From Clostridiales bacterium (GTDB lineage: Bacteria > Bacillota > Clostridia > Lachnospirales > Lachnospiraceae): DNA of 38,529 nucleotides. A program made the position numbers and the translations under genes. The notes beneath the pieces are model-generated. The model was given only the letters and a program-made list of their open reading frames with translations, made no database searches and had not been told where the DNA came from. Each line of letters begins with the position of its first letter. The first letter of the stretch is position 1. Location of the stretch: the NCBI GenBank assembly GCA_021204005.1, contig JAJQAD010000079.1:1-38529 (forward strand), written 5' to 3'. Shown one piece after another: positions 1 to 9,428 of this stretch.

Positions 1-175
1 TCAAGGCTTGGAGCGATTTTCTAACTGTACCAACTGTCAAAGACAGGATTATAATTACAATCATTTGAAAATGTCAACCAAAGCATGAAAAGATCGGTGA
101 AAGATTAGTGAAAAGCCTTGATTTTATAAGTGCTATACGCTAAGATAGGACAGAAAACACAGAAAGGATAAGTAT

Positions 176-931
176 ATGAAAAAGAAAGCGCTTCTTTCCC
201 TGCTTGCCGCTTTGGCCGCAGGCAGTATATTATTATGCAGCGGCTGCACCGTCGATCTCACCAGCATCAATGAGGAGGATACGACTCTCTCCGCAGAAAT
301 TGAGTCAGACAACCTTTCCGACGGCAACCTGCAGGTGCACAGTGTGTGGTATCAGAATGGCGGCGATAAGCTGACCTCCGCCACAATCACTTTTTCCAGC
401 GAGGACGGCGAGGTTTACTCCGGTGTGACGGACGATTCCGGTAAGCTCGACGCCAGCACGCTGCCGGGCAATACTGTTCTCACCTGTGAGATTACCGACA
501 GCACCGGCGAGGTGATTGCCTCCTCCGATATTATTTTTAAGATTTCCTCCGACTACACGGCTCTCACAATTTACACGCCGTCGGAGGATGAAAACGAATG
601 CATCCTTGAAATCCCGACAGATAAAACGGACATCCGCGCAGCCATCTTCCTGACAGAGAACGGACAGCTTTCCTTTGCGAACCTTACGCCATGGTCCGAT
701 TCCTATGACGAAGAGACAGTCGATGACGGGGATGACGCCTCCGCAGAGGATGAGGATGCCTCTTCCGATGAATCTTCTGAAGGAGAAGACGCCTCCGCGG
801 AGGACGGCACCGACACAGATGACGCGTCGGAGGAAACGACGGACGAATCAGCGGACGATAACGCAGATACGGCCGATGACACAACTGCTGATTCAACCAC
901 GGACGAGACGGACGACACTGCCGCAGAATAA
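176..931 (+). CDS. Putative secreted lipoprotein with acidic low-complexity C-terminal tail
   Basis: ORF 251 aa; N-terminal MKKKALLSLLAALAAGSILLCSGC resembles a lipobox signal; Asp/Glu/Ser/Thr-rich tail. Confidence 0.8.
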   Translation: MKKKALLSLLAALAAGSILLCSGCTVDLTSINEEDTTLSAEIESDNLSDGNLQVHSVWYQNGGDKLTSATITFSSEDGEVYSGVTDDSGKLDASTLPGNTVLTCEITDSTGEVIASSDIIFKISSDYTALTIYTPSEDENECILEIPTDKTDIRAAIFLTENGQLSFANLTPWSDSYDEETVDDGDDASAEDEDASSDESSEGEDASAEDGTDTDDASEETTDESADDNADTADDTTADSTTDETDDTAAE

Positions 932-992
932 GCTAAGAAAGCAGCATCAGGAGCAAAATCCGTCATTTTTTCTTTCCCCTAAGACACGAATA

Positions 993-1030
993 CCCCTCAG
1001 ACACACAATCACGCTGAGGGGCATTTTTTA
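993..1030 (+). terminator. Rho-independent terminator after the lipoprotein gene
   Basis: CCCCTCAG-loop-CTGAGGGG followed by CATTTTTTA. Confidence 0.85.
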
Positions 1031-1096
1031 TATCATATCAAAGGCCTTGATATTTTAAAGTGTTAAAGTGTATGATTTCCTATGATATGATAAATT

Positions 1097-2047
1097 TTAC
1101 GCATCCAGATCAAAATGGTGATGTTCTTCATGATACTCCTGAATCACATCCAGGAACTTTCCGACCTCTCGCCAGGCCGTGCGCGACTCCGGGATCATCA
1201 GCAGCGACATCTGGAACACATGAAACATACCCTCATAGACGCTCAGCCGCACTTTCACCCCGGCAGCCTTTGCCTTCTCCGCCACCAGCTCAGAATCGCT
1301 CCGCAGCATCTCATAGCTTCCCACCTGAATCAGCATCGGCGGGAAATCCGTAAAATTGCCGTAAAGTGGAGAAATATAGGGATTGGTCGTATCCTCCTCA
1401 CCCACATAGTCTTTATTGTAGATCAGACTGTCCTTTGTATTGCCGAACACCGGATCGATAGCGTAATTCATGCGGTAAGATTCGCCGGACAGGGTCAGAT
1501 CCGTCCACGGCGACATGGCAACAATTCCTGCCGGAAGCGGGCGTTTCCGGTCTTTCAGATACATACAGAGCGCCATCACCAGTCCGCCTCCCGCGGAATC
1601 TCCCGCCAGAATAATTTTATCCTCCGTCCAGTGATTTTCCAGCAGCCACTCATATGCACTGACGGCGTCCTGCAGAGCAGCCGGATAAGGATCCTCCGGC
1701 GCAACGCGGTAATCCGGCGTCAGCACCGGAATTCCATGCCCGAGTTCACTGTAAAATCCCGCAAAACTGCGGTAAATGTTGATCATTTTTCCCACATAGC
1801 CGCCGCCGTGCAGCTGCAGCACAACCATTCTGTTCCCGGGCGTATCCGGCTCCAGCAGCTCCATGGAAAAATCCTGCTGTTCAATCACAGAAAGTGAATA
1901 ACCGTTCGGTACTTTCCATTCCGGCTCCGCCATTTTTTTCCGCAGTTCTCCGCTTCTTAATTTACGCCCGATCAGGTTGTCCGAATGCATCCGCGCAACC
2001 AGTTCGCGCAGCACACGCCCCTGCGGGGTGTTTTCATACTGATGCAT
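1097..2047 (-). CDS. Alpha/beta hydrolase (hormone-sensitive-lipase-like esterase)
   Basis: HGGGY oxyanion motif, GDSAGG nucleophile motif, C-terminal GMFHVF. Confidence 0.88.
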   Translation of the reverse strand: MHQYENTPQGRVLRELVARMHSDNLIGRKLRSGELRKKMAEPEWKVPNGYSLSVIEQQDFSMELLEPDTPGNRMVVLQLHGGGYVGKMINIYRSFAGFYSELGHGIPVLTPDYRVAPEDPYPAALQDAVSAYEWLLENHWTEDKIILAGDSAGGGLVMALCMYLKDRKRPLPAGIVAMSPWTDLTLSGESYRMNYAIDPVFGNTKDSLIYNKDYVGEEDTTNPYISPLYGNFTDFPPMLIQVGSYEMLRSDSELVAEKAKAAGVKVRLSVYEGMFHVFQMSLLMIPESRTAWREVGKFLDVIQEYHEEHHHFDLDA

Positions 2048-2176
2048 AAACTCCGCCTCTCTCTTATGGTACTATCATGACTTCAGGAACATAAAGCCCT
2101 TACAGTGTGCGATACCTGCTCTCAAAGTCATGAATCGGATCGTAAGCGCTCCGTTCATGACCTTTTGACCCTGGCA

Positions 2177-2851
2177 TCACACATGGAAGCGTCTGTACAG
2201 CTCCGAACGTGCGCGCTGTCCGCCTACAATCAGCGTCCCGGCAAAGGTCAGCCCCGCAATGATTATGGCAATCAGAGGCATAATCAGGTTTGTCACAATC
2301 CGGAAATGATACAGCACAAACGGGATGATACAAAACACAATATCCAGAATCTGCAGAGGGATATAACTCTGCCAGTTCCGGTTGTTTACCAGCATTAAAA
2401 TGATAATAGTCACATCCACAAGGATATAAGCGGCAGGCAGCACATAGTTCAGAGACCATCCGCCGAACCCGGTTTCCAGATCAATGACAAACAGCACCGC
2501 CACCCCCAGCAGAATCTGCAGGAACATCTTCAGCCGGTAGCCGGTGTGCATCTGGATTGACACTTTCAACGTGATATAACCGTAGATCAGAAATGCTGCG
2601 ATGAGAATCAGCCACGCTGCCGGTCCATCTATCATATAATTGATCACGCAGAGAATCGCCTCCGCCGCGATAGCCGCAAACAGATAAATACTCATAGCCA
2701 GCTGCATCTTCTTAATTCCGCGTTCCGCGTCCAGGTAGGGGTAGATCCGGCTGAGTTCCTCCCCCTCCCCCTGCTCTACGATACACTTGCAGAGAGGGCA
2801 GATCGGAACCGGGTCACGCAGCTGCACGCCGCAGTTTTTGCACATACTCAT
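2177..2851 (-). CDS. Zinc-ribbon multi-TM membrane protein (DUF6320-like)
   Basis: N-terminal CKNCGVQL..CPLCKC zinc ribbon followed by several hydrophobic segments. Confidence 0.7.
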   Translation of the reverse strand: MSMCKNCGVQLRDPVPICPLCKCIVEQGEGEELSRIYPYLDAERGIKKMQLAMSIYLFAAIAAEAILCVINYMIDGPAAWLILIAAFLIYGYITLKVSIQMHTGYRLKMFLQILLGVAVLFVIDLETGFGGWSLNYVLPAAYILVDVTIIILMLVNNRNWQSYIPLQILDIVFCIIPFVLYHFRIVTNLIMPLIAIIIAGLTFAGTLIVGGQRARSELYRRFHV

Positions 2852-2930
2852 AATAAAACCACTTCCTCTTGTTTCGTTTGACTCGTGTTCCTCTACTCCA
2901 TGATACCAGGATTACAATTTTCCCATTGTA

Positions 2931-4301
2931 TCATTCATAATATACCCCATTGGTGTCAATCGTCACGGATATTCCCTGCGAAGTCAGATACCGGAAAAAC
3001 GCACGCTGAAGCCTGGTATCTTTCATCGCGGAGGTGATGGTCGCGGAGAGTGTACCATTATAAGAGCTGAGCGCCATTTTCAGGTTCTGCCCTATAGAAC
3101 GGGAAAGCAGCACATCAAACCGCTCGATATACTCCCGATACTTCGGCGACACGGTAATGTTTCCCATGTTCGTCACGGTAGCGGTGTTCGCCTTCGCATG
3201 CATGTTGTAGATGCCACGCATGCCCGGATTTTTAAAGACCAGCGGCAATGTCCGCAGAATCAATGCTCGCTCTCCGGTCACATTGTAGGAGAGCACTTCC
3301 TCCAGATGCTCCTTTGTCATCTGCTCCCGGAGCGAAGTCTTCACTGCCTCCATCACATCCTCAAACGGCTGATTTTCCCTTGTCGGATGAAAAATCGCCG
3401 TCACCATCACAAAAAAGTTCTTCGTCGTCACCGACTGAAAATACGGGCGCAGGTTCACCGGCACGCTGACCGAAAGTTGATTTTTTGACGGCATCCCCTT
3501 TAAGTAAACCTGATAGACCGCCCAAAGGAAAACCGCCACCAGATACTCATTCAGGGTAGCGTCATAGCGCTTCGCCGCAGCTTTTACTTCCTCCACCGGC
3601 ATATGTCCGTGAATAACCCCCATTTTGTCTGCGGGGAACAACGGCCCTTTTAATATGAAAGCCCTGCCGGCCTTGTATCCGCCGGAAAACCGGGTTTTTT
3701 TAAAGTTCTGGAGATAACTGTCCTCCGTATTCAGGGAAGTCTCACTGCTCAGGCCATCCCCGTACTTTTCCTGCAGTTCCGGATGAGACAGGCGCAGATA
3801 CTGATACGCCAGCTCTTTTAAAAAGTAAAAGGCTCCGGTGCCGTCCGTCAAAACATGAAACGCCTCCAGATTGATCCGCTTTCCGTAATAGGTGACACGG
3901 AAGAGATAATTGCGGTTGCGGTTCTCCTCCATATACCGGCAGGGATAGGTGCTCTCCTCCGCCACCCGGGGCGCTTTCTTTCCGTTCTCCTCAAAATAAT
4001 ACCAGAAAAATCCCTGGCGCAGGCGGCAGTTAAAAATAGAAAATTTGGGCAGAACAATATCAAGAGCCTCCTGCAGGATTCCCTGCTGAATCTCCTCATT
4101 CAGATAGACTGCCACGCGATAGACATTGGTCATGCTTTCCCCTGCGATAGCCGGGAAAAGGTGCGCCGTATTGTCGAGCTTCGCCCAGCGGATCTCGTGG
4201 GAATTGTCGTAAACATGACCTGCTGCATCAGACTTTTCTTTTAAATATTCTGTTTCAAACTGTTGTTTCTTTTTCCGTTTCTTTTTCTTTTCTTTCTCCA
4301 T
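2931..4301 (-). CDS. Condensation-domain/alcohol-acetyltransferase-like acyltransferase
   Basis: 456 aa; HVLTDG matches the HxxxDG active-site motif; condensation/acetyltransferase-like layout. Confidence 0.7.
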   Translation of the reverse strand: MEKEKKKKRKKKQQFETEYLKEKSDAAGHVYDNSHEIRWAKLDNTAHLFPAIAGESMTNVYRVAVYLNEEIQQGILQEALDIVLPKFSIFNCRLRQGFFWYYFEENGKKAPRVAEESTYPCRYMEENRNRNYLFRVTYYGKRINLEAFHVLTDGTGAFYFLKELAYQYLRLSHPELQEKYGDGLSSETSLNTEDSYLQNFKKTRFSGGYKAGRAFILKGPLFPADKMGVIHGHMPVEEVKAAAKRYDATLNEYLVAVFLWAVYQVYLKGMPSKNQLSVSVPVNLRPYFQSVTTKNFFVMVTAIFHPTRENQPFEDVMEAVKTSLREQMTKEHLEEVLSYNVTGERALILRTLPLVFKNPGMRGIYNMHAKANTATVTNMGNITVSPKYREYIERFDVLLSRSIGQNLKMALSSYNGTLSATITSAMKDTRLQRAFFRYLTSQGISVTIDTNGVYYE

Positions 4302-4393
4302 AAAACCATTCTTACATTACTCAATGAACGAACTCATTTCAACGATCCGACTATTGTAATACCTTTTTTCGCCTGCCGGCTGCTTTTCAACCG

Positions 4394-5188
4394 TCAGACA
4401 TAACGCCGGATTTTCACGCGGATCCGGCCTTTTTTCGTCTCATTTAAACATCCATCAAATATAAACTTTCCGAACCCGCGGACGGATACCGCATCCCCGG
4501 GCTTTAAGGCACCGCTGTTATTCTCAAACTGCCGCCCGTTGACAAACACTTTCTTTGCCTGAAACAGCCGGATGCTCTGGCTGCGCGACAGGTTGTACAC
4601 CTTCGCAGCCACCGCATCGCAGCGCTCCGCGCTGACCACCAGCTCCTCCTCAGAAAAAACCGGTCTGGCGGCTGCCGGGCACTCCTTTGTGATCTCACAG
4701 AGCACACTGGTATGCTTCACCTTATCCAGATGCTCCTGCAAAAACGCCGCCATGGCATCCTCGCAGAATACATATCCGACATTATCCTTTACTATAATAT
4801 CTCCCAGAACATCCCGCTCAATTCCCAGATTCATCAAAGCGCCCAGGAAATCCCGATGCGTGAGATTGTCGGCAAACTTCTGCATCAGCGGCTGTACGAC
4901 CAGACAGGAGATGGGAAATTCTTCCTCATAGCCGAGCATCTCCTCCGAGCCAAACCGGAGTATCCGCCGTTCGCAGTCCTCACCGCCGCCGAACAGTGTC
5001 CACGGGACAAAGGAGACCTCCCGCTCCATCTCATAGAAAAGCGCCTGGTCGCCCTGGTTTAAAAAGCCCGAAAATGTGTAGACATTGGACTGATAGCAGC
5101 GGTTTGCCAGATCCAGTATTCTTCTTTTTAAAGCCTGTTCTTCCTGCATGCTGCACTCCTGCCCGGAAACGTTATAAGGGACCGTCAC
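4394..5188 (-). CDS. ylmH: YlmH-like RNA-binding protein with C-terminal S4 domain
   Basis: RSQSIRLFQAKKVFVNGRQFENNSGALKPGDAVSVRGFGKF is S4-like; overall YlmH architecture. Confidence 0.85.
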   Translation of the reverse strand: MTVPYNVSGQECSMQEEQALKRRILDLANRCYQSNVYTFSGFLNQGDQALFYEMEREVSFVPWTLFGGGEDCERRILRFGSEEMLGYEEEFPISCLVVQPLMQKFADNLTHRDFLGALMNLGIERDVLGDIIVKDNVGYVFCEDAMAAFLQEHLDKVKHTSVLCEITKECPAAARPVFSEEELVVSAERCDAVAAKVYNLSRSQSIRLFQAKKVFVNGRQFENNSGALKPGDAVSVRGFGKFIFDGCLNETKKGRIRVKIRRYV

Positions 5189-5246
5189 AAACTAACTTAT
5201 GCATCTTACATTGGCATATATTATGATGCGCCAGTTTATAACCTTC

Positions 5247-5807
5247 TTACAACACCTCTTCTATCTCTGAAAAATCAATATACAAATCCTCATAAATATT
5301 TACTCTGATAGAAGAACTAAAAGGATAGGTTATACTGATCAAATTCTTCTCAAAGCAATTGACCGTCACTGTTTTACGTCCCGGATCCACAATCCAGTAT
5401 TCACGGACACCATAAATCTTATAATAGTACAACTTACGGATATAATCATCCGACGGATTACCGGGAGAGACAATCTCAATTACAAAATCCGGTGCACCAT
5501 TGCAGCGTTTTCCATCCAGTTTATCTTTGTCACAAACCACTATAATATCAGGCTGCACAATTGTAAGCGGCGCATCGTTTAACTTTACGTCAAACGGAGC
5601 CGGAAAGACGGAACAGGCTCCGCTCTTTCCTTTGATGTAATTGCGCAACAAAACAAGCAGTTCCGTGAGAATTGTCTGATGAATCTGTGATGGGCTGGCC
5701 ATATCATAAGCGATACCTTCAAAGACTTCTACTCTCTCATTCTCTGGAAGATTCTCATACTGCTCCAAGGTAAAATCGTCATTAACCCATTGCTGCAATG
5801 CTGGCAT
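5247..5807 (-). CDS. Uma2-family (DUF820) putative PD-(D/E)XK endonuclease
   Basis: FTLEQYENLPE..VEVFEGIAYDMASPS..VQPDIIVVCDKDKL..GAPDFVIEIVSPGNPSDD. Confidence 0.85.
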   Translation of the reverse strand: MPALQQWVNDDFTLEQYENLPENERVEVFEGIAYDMASPSQIHQTILTELLVLLRNYIKGKSGACSVFPAPFDVKLNDAPLTIVQPDIIVVCDKDKLDGKRCNGAPDFVIEIVSPGNPSDDYIRKLYYYKIYGVREYWIVDPGRKTVTVNCFEKNLISITYPFSSSIRVNIYEDLYIDFSEIEEVL

Positions 5808-5885
5808 AATTACAAATCCTTTCCTGATTTCTTTTTATTATACTCAAAAAACACCTGCTCCGCAACCAGAAACGCGGAAACGCCC

Positions 5886-7022
5886 TCACTCCTCCACTTT
5901 TTGTTTCACATGAATCCCGTTGACGACCACCTCATTGGTCAGCGGAATCACCAGGCAGGGAACGCCGTCCACCATGCGGGTCTCCACCATATCCGCGCAA
6001 TCCGCCTGCACTTTCACCGTCACCTCCGGCGTCTTCACCTCAAAGGTTTTCGTGTCGGAGATATGCGCCGCCATGACCGTCGCCTGCGCGCCGATCTCCT
6101 CGTCGTACTCCTGCTCAAACCGCTCCATATTCTCCTCCGGGGCGCCGCACCGTTCCAGCAGCCTCCGAACATCCGCTTTGTCCAGCTCCAGCGGTTCCGG
6201 GTCGTCCGCTTTTTCCTCGATCATCTCATTTAAAGTGTCATGAATATGCAGCACCGCATCGTAGACACAGGCGTCCCCCAGGGCATCCTCAATGATCGTC
6301 TGGAAGGACTCTTTCTGCTGCGCCGCCGGCAGCGGCTGCGTACACCCCAGGAACTGCTCGATCATCTCCGGGCAGAACTCTTTCGCGTTTTTGGAGTAAA
6401 ACAGGATGCTATGTAAATCCGTATTCCGGTCGTTAAATGCAGGAAAGAGAAACGCCTGCTCCGGCATGCCGACGATCCAGTCCCGGATCCGATCCTGGAA
6501 ACTGTTCGTCTCCGCATTGTAGCTGAGACCGGCTTTGGAAAGCTCAACCGGGCACAGGCAGCAGAGAATAAAATTGTATACGTAATCAGAGGCGTCGTCC
6601 ATCATCAGCCCGTCGGACGCCTTCGCCGGGATATCATACGCGCCGTGGATCAGCAGAATCAGATAATTTTCCGGGTGATACCAGGTCTCAATCACCTGGT
6701 CATAAAACGCGTCCAGAACCTCGTCATTTTTCAGCTCCCCGTCCCGCAGCACCAGCAGGCGCTTCTGGGTGCCGTCCCCCATCTCCTGGTCTAACGGGAA
6801 TTTCAGGTTCAGCAGATTTTTTCCGATCGCACCGGAAAACGCCTTGCGGAAAATATCCAGATACTTGTACATCTCCTCCTCCGGGATGGAGAGAAACGGC
6901 TCCTTAAACTGCAGCACTTTTTCCTTCTCCGCATTGACGTAGCAGCCTGCCATGCGGGTGATGCAGCACCGCTCTTTCGTAAACTGTTTTTTTATCTCTG
7001 TAATTTCATTCTTGTTCATCAC
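5886..7022 (-). CDS. DUF4317 family protein
   Basis: 378 aa; ITEIKKQFTKERCCITRMAGCYVNAEKEK start resembles DUF4317 proteins. Confidence 0.8.
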   Translation of the reverse strand: MMNKNEITEIKKQFTKERCCITRMAGCYVNAEKEKVLQFKEPFLSIPEEEMYKYLDIFRKAFSGAIGKNLLNLKFPLDQEMGDGTQKRLLVLRDGELKNDEVLDAFYDQVIETWYHPENYLILLIHGAYDIPAKASDGLMMDDASDYVYNFILCCLCPVELSKAGLSYNAETNSFQDRIRDWIVGMPEQAFLFPAFNDRNTDLHSILFYSKNAKEFCPEMIEQFLGCTQPLPAAQQKESFQTIIEDALGDACVYDAVLHIHDTLNEMIEEKADDPEPLELDKADVRRLLERCGAPEENMERFEQEYDEEIGAQATVMAAHISDTKTFEVKTPEVTVKVQADCADMVETRMVDGVPCLVIPLTNEVVVNGIHVKQKVEE

Positions 7023-7042
7023 TGTCTCCTTCGCAAAACCTT

Positions 7043-7336
7043 TTACAAAAAAGCGTTATACCATTTCATAATGGATTCATCGTCATTCTTATAAAGGTTA
7101 TCTCCGAAAATATAATCCAGGATTTCCTCCTGCGCATTGGACAATTCTCCTCTGCGATTTACATTTTTCGGATCCTGTTTTGTATAACCCAGCATCTCAA
7201 TCGCATGGATACAGAATTCCTGTGCTCCCTGCATATCATGTTTATTCTTCCTCCGAATTGCCCTGGAAACCTCGCTGCCCGCGTTGCCGATCTGCTCACC
7301 GATGGACAGATTCCACCACTTTACCTCTGCAGCCAT
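7043..7336 (-). CDS. Small hypothetical protein overlapping the DUF5674-like gene
   Basis: 97 aa ORF; start overlaps the 3' end of the upstream ORF by 16 bp. Confidence 0.65.
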   Translation of the reverse strand: MAAEVKWWNLSIGEQIGNAGSEVSRAIRRKNKHDMQGAQEFCIHAIEMLGYTKQDPKNVNRRGELSNAQEEILDYIFGDNLYKNDDESIMKWYNAFL

Positions 7337-7665
7337 TGATCCACCACCTCCTCAATCCGTTTTCTCGCCTCCGGGTCTGCGACATATCTTCCTGCCCGTG
7401 GAAACCCCGCTTCTCTGTTGCGGGGCGGATTAATTAACGAATCAAATTCAATCTCACCATCCTCCAGAATATTAAATCCATATAAATCAGACTGACGGGA
7501 TCCCTGCTCCAGCAGATACGATTCCAGATCTGCATGCAATTCCGCATTGACAGCCAGAAGCCCTTTTCCCACATCAACAACACACTTCATCATATCATAG
7601 AAAAACGTCTGAGTTTCTATATGCATCAACTCATCCAACGTGACTTTTTCCTTTAAAATAACCAC
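7321..7665 (-). CDS. DUF5674-like small protein
   Basis: VDVGKGLLAVNAELHADLESYLLEQGSRQSDLYGFNI resembles DUF5674. Confidence 0.7.
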   Translation of the reverse strand: MVILKEKVTLDELMHIETQTFFYDMMKCVVDVGKGLLAVNAELHADLESYLLEQGSRQSDLYGFNILEDGEIEFDSLINPPRNREAGFPRAGRYVADPEARKRIEEVVDQWLQR

Positions 7666-7859
7666 TGAAATTTCCTCCCGCTCATCTAAAATACATCTGT
7701 TTTATTATTCCAAAAGTTCAACTGTTAATCATTATATAAAAAAAAGATATGCCTGCAAGGTGAACCGTCAGATCCCACAAAAACTCTTTTTATTTCCGGT
7801 TACCCCATCTTTTTCAGTATACAAAAAGAACAGAACATTACCGTATCATGTAATGCCCT

Positions 7860-7960
7860 GTCCTTTTCTTTCGTGTATGAAATGCCGCCTGTAACCGGTT
7901 TACCCTTTTGGTACTTCGCATAAACGATTGTACCCAAAGGGCAGCCCCGGCGCAAAATCT
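7860..7960. repeat. Palindromic intergenic element, same apparent family as 19165-19260
   Basis: AAATGCCGCCTGTAACCGG..GGTACTTCGCATAAACG aligns by eye with AAATGCCGCTTGCGACAGG..GGTACTTCACGCGCAAATAG at 19168; contains near-inverted arms ACCCTTTTGGTAC/GTACCCAAAGGGC. Confidence 0.5.
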
Positions 7961-7993
7961 ATTGTAACTGTTCAGTGCCTTCACAGTTACAAT
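7961..7993 (-). terminator. Possible terminator hairpin downstream of the radical SAM gene
   Basis: Perfect 11-bp arms ATTGTAACTGT/ACAGTTACAAT; only a weak U-tract. Confidence 0.45.
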
Positions 7994-7998
7994 CTATT

Positions 7999-9405
7999 TT
8001 ACACCTCCGCGCCGTCTTTGATCATGCTGGTCTTGTCCTCCTGGATCTCTTTCCAGAGCTTCTCAGCGGTGGGAGCCCAGGCTTCGGCGTAAGGCTTTGT
8101 CTTTGCGACCAGATCCTCCACTGACTCCTCCGCCTGCATATCGGTGGAATGTGCGCCGGATGCCTTGACCATCCGCTCGATGCACTCCGGGTTCTCCAGC
8201 ATCGGGCAGGGCTGCAGCATATTGTTGTTAAACGGCATGTTGTCATGGTACTGCATGAACAGTGGCTGCTGCAGGCATTCCAGGAAGGATTTCTCCCGGA
8301 TGTTTGCTCCGGAGTAATGGATGAATACGCAGGGCTCCACGTCGCCGTTGGCGTTGATATGCAGATAGTTCTTACCGCCGGCGATACAACCGCCTACAAA
8401 CTCCGCATCATTCTGGAAGTCCAGGGTGAACAGCTTGATCGGGCAGTATCTGCTGCGGACGTAACGCACACGCTTTACCACGTACTCACGCTGTTCCGGC
8501 GTCAGAAGCAGGTCGGTGCTTGCGTCTTTTCCAACCGGCATGTAATGGAAGAACCAGGACAGGATCGCTCCCTTGTCCACCAACATCTGAAGGAACTCGT
8601 CGGAGGTAACCACCTTGTAGTTCTTGCTGGTGTAGCAGACGGAAGTGCCGAAGATCAGCCCGTACTCTTTCATCAGATCCATGGCGTGCATAACCTTCTC
8701 AAACACGCCCTGTCCGCGGCGGTCGTCGTTGGTCTCCTCATATCCCTCAACCGAAAGGGCAAAGGAGATATTGCCCAGCTCCTGCACTTTCTTGCAGACT
8801 TCCTCGTCAATCAACGTACCGTTGGTGAAGATATGGAACGCGCAGTCATTGTGCTTCTCTGCCAGCATCAGGATATCTTTTCTGCGGACCATGGGCTCGC
8901 CGCCGGTCAGGATGAAGAAATGGATACCCAGTTCTTTCGCCTCGGTGATGATGCGGTCCAATTCCTCATTGCTGAGGGAAAGGTTGTGGCCGTACTCAGC
9001 GGCCCAGCAGCCGGTGCACTTTAAATTGCAGGCGCTGGTGGGATCCATCAATACCAGCCACGGCACGTTGCAGTTGTACTTTTCGCGGTTTTCTTTGACT
9101 TTTTTAAAGCCGGTCAGGCCGGTCTCAAATCCCATGTTGAGCACGTGGGTCTTGACCAGGTTCGGATGCAGCTTGTCAAACGCATCGTAAATCTGCTGGG
9201 TCCACTTGCAGTTCGGATCGCCAAGGACCTCATTTGCATTCTCCCAGAAGGTATCTGGAAAGTTCTTGCCGGCGATTTTCCGCGCCATGTTCATCAGCTT
9301 GACAAGGTTTTCCTCTTTGTTCTTGTTGATATATTTGTATACGCCGTTAAAAGCAACCTCAAAAGATTTTCTCGCAGCGGCATGTTTCAGATCAGCCATT
9401 CTCAT
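7999..9405 (-). CDS. Radical SAM protein with SPASM-like auxiliary Cys region (paralog 1)
   Basis: CNLKCTGC (CxxxCxxC), GGEP motif, C-terminal GGCIAGG..EPCVFIHYSGANIRE..QPCPML. Confidence 0.9.
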   Translation of the reverse strand: MRMADLKHAAARKSFEVAFNGVYKYINKNKEENLVKLMNMARKIAGKNFPDTFWENANEVLGDPNCKWTQQIYDAFDKLHPNLVKTHVLNMGFETGLTGFKKVKENREKYNCNVPWLVLMDPTSACNLKCTGCWAAEYGHNLSLSNEELDRIITEAKELGIHFFILTGGEPMVRRKDILMLAEKHNDCAFHIFTNGTLIDEEVCKKVQELGNISFALSVEGYEETNDDRRGQGVFEKVMHAMDLMKEYGLIFGTSVCYTSKNYKVVTSDEFLQMLVDKGAILSWFFHYMPVGKDASTDLLLTPEQREYVVKRVRYVRSRYCPIKLFTLDFQNDAEFVGGCIAGGKNYLHINANGDVEPCVFIHYSGANIREKSFLECLQQPLFMQYHDNMPFNNNMLQPCPMLENPECIERMVKASGAHSTDMQAEESVEDLVAKTKPYAEAWAPTAEKLWKEIQEDKTSMIKDGAEV

Positions 9406-9428
9406 ATCCTCCCGTTCGTATTTTTATA

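Noticed and set aside
675-1058. Overlapping ORFs at the acidic tail of the lipoprotein (675-1058 +, 684-896 -, 703-966 -)
   Set aside because: Alternate-frame readings of a low-complexity GA-rich region; Arg/Ser-rich nonsense composition.
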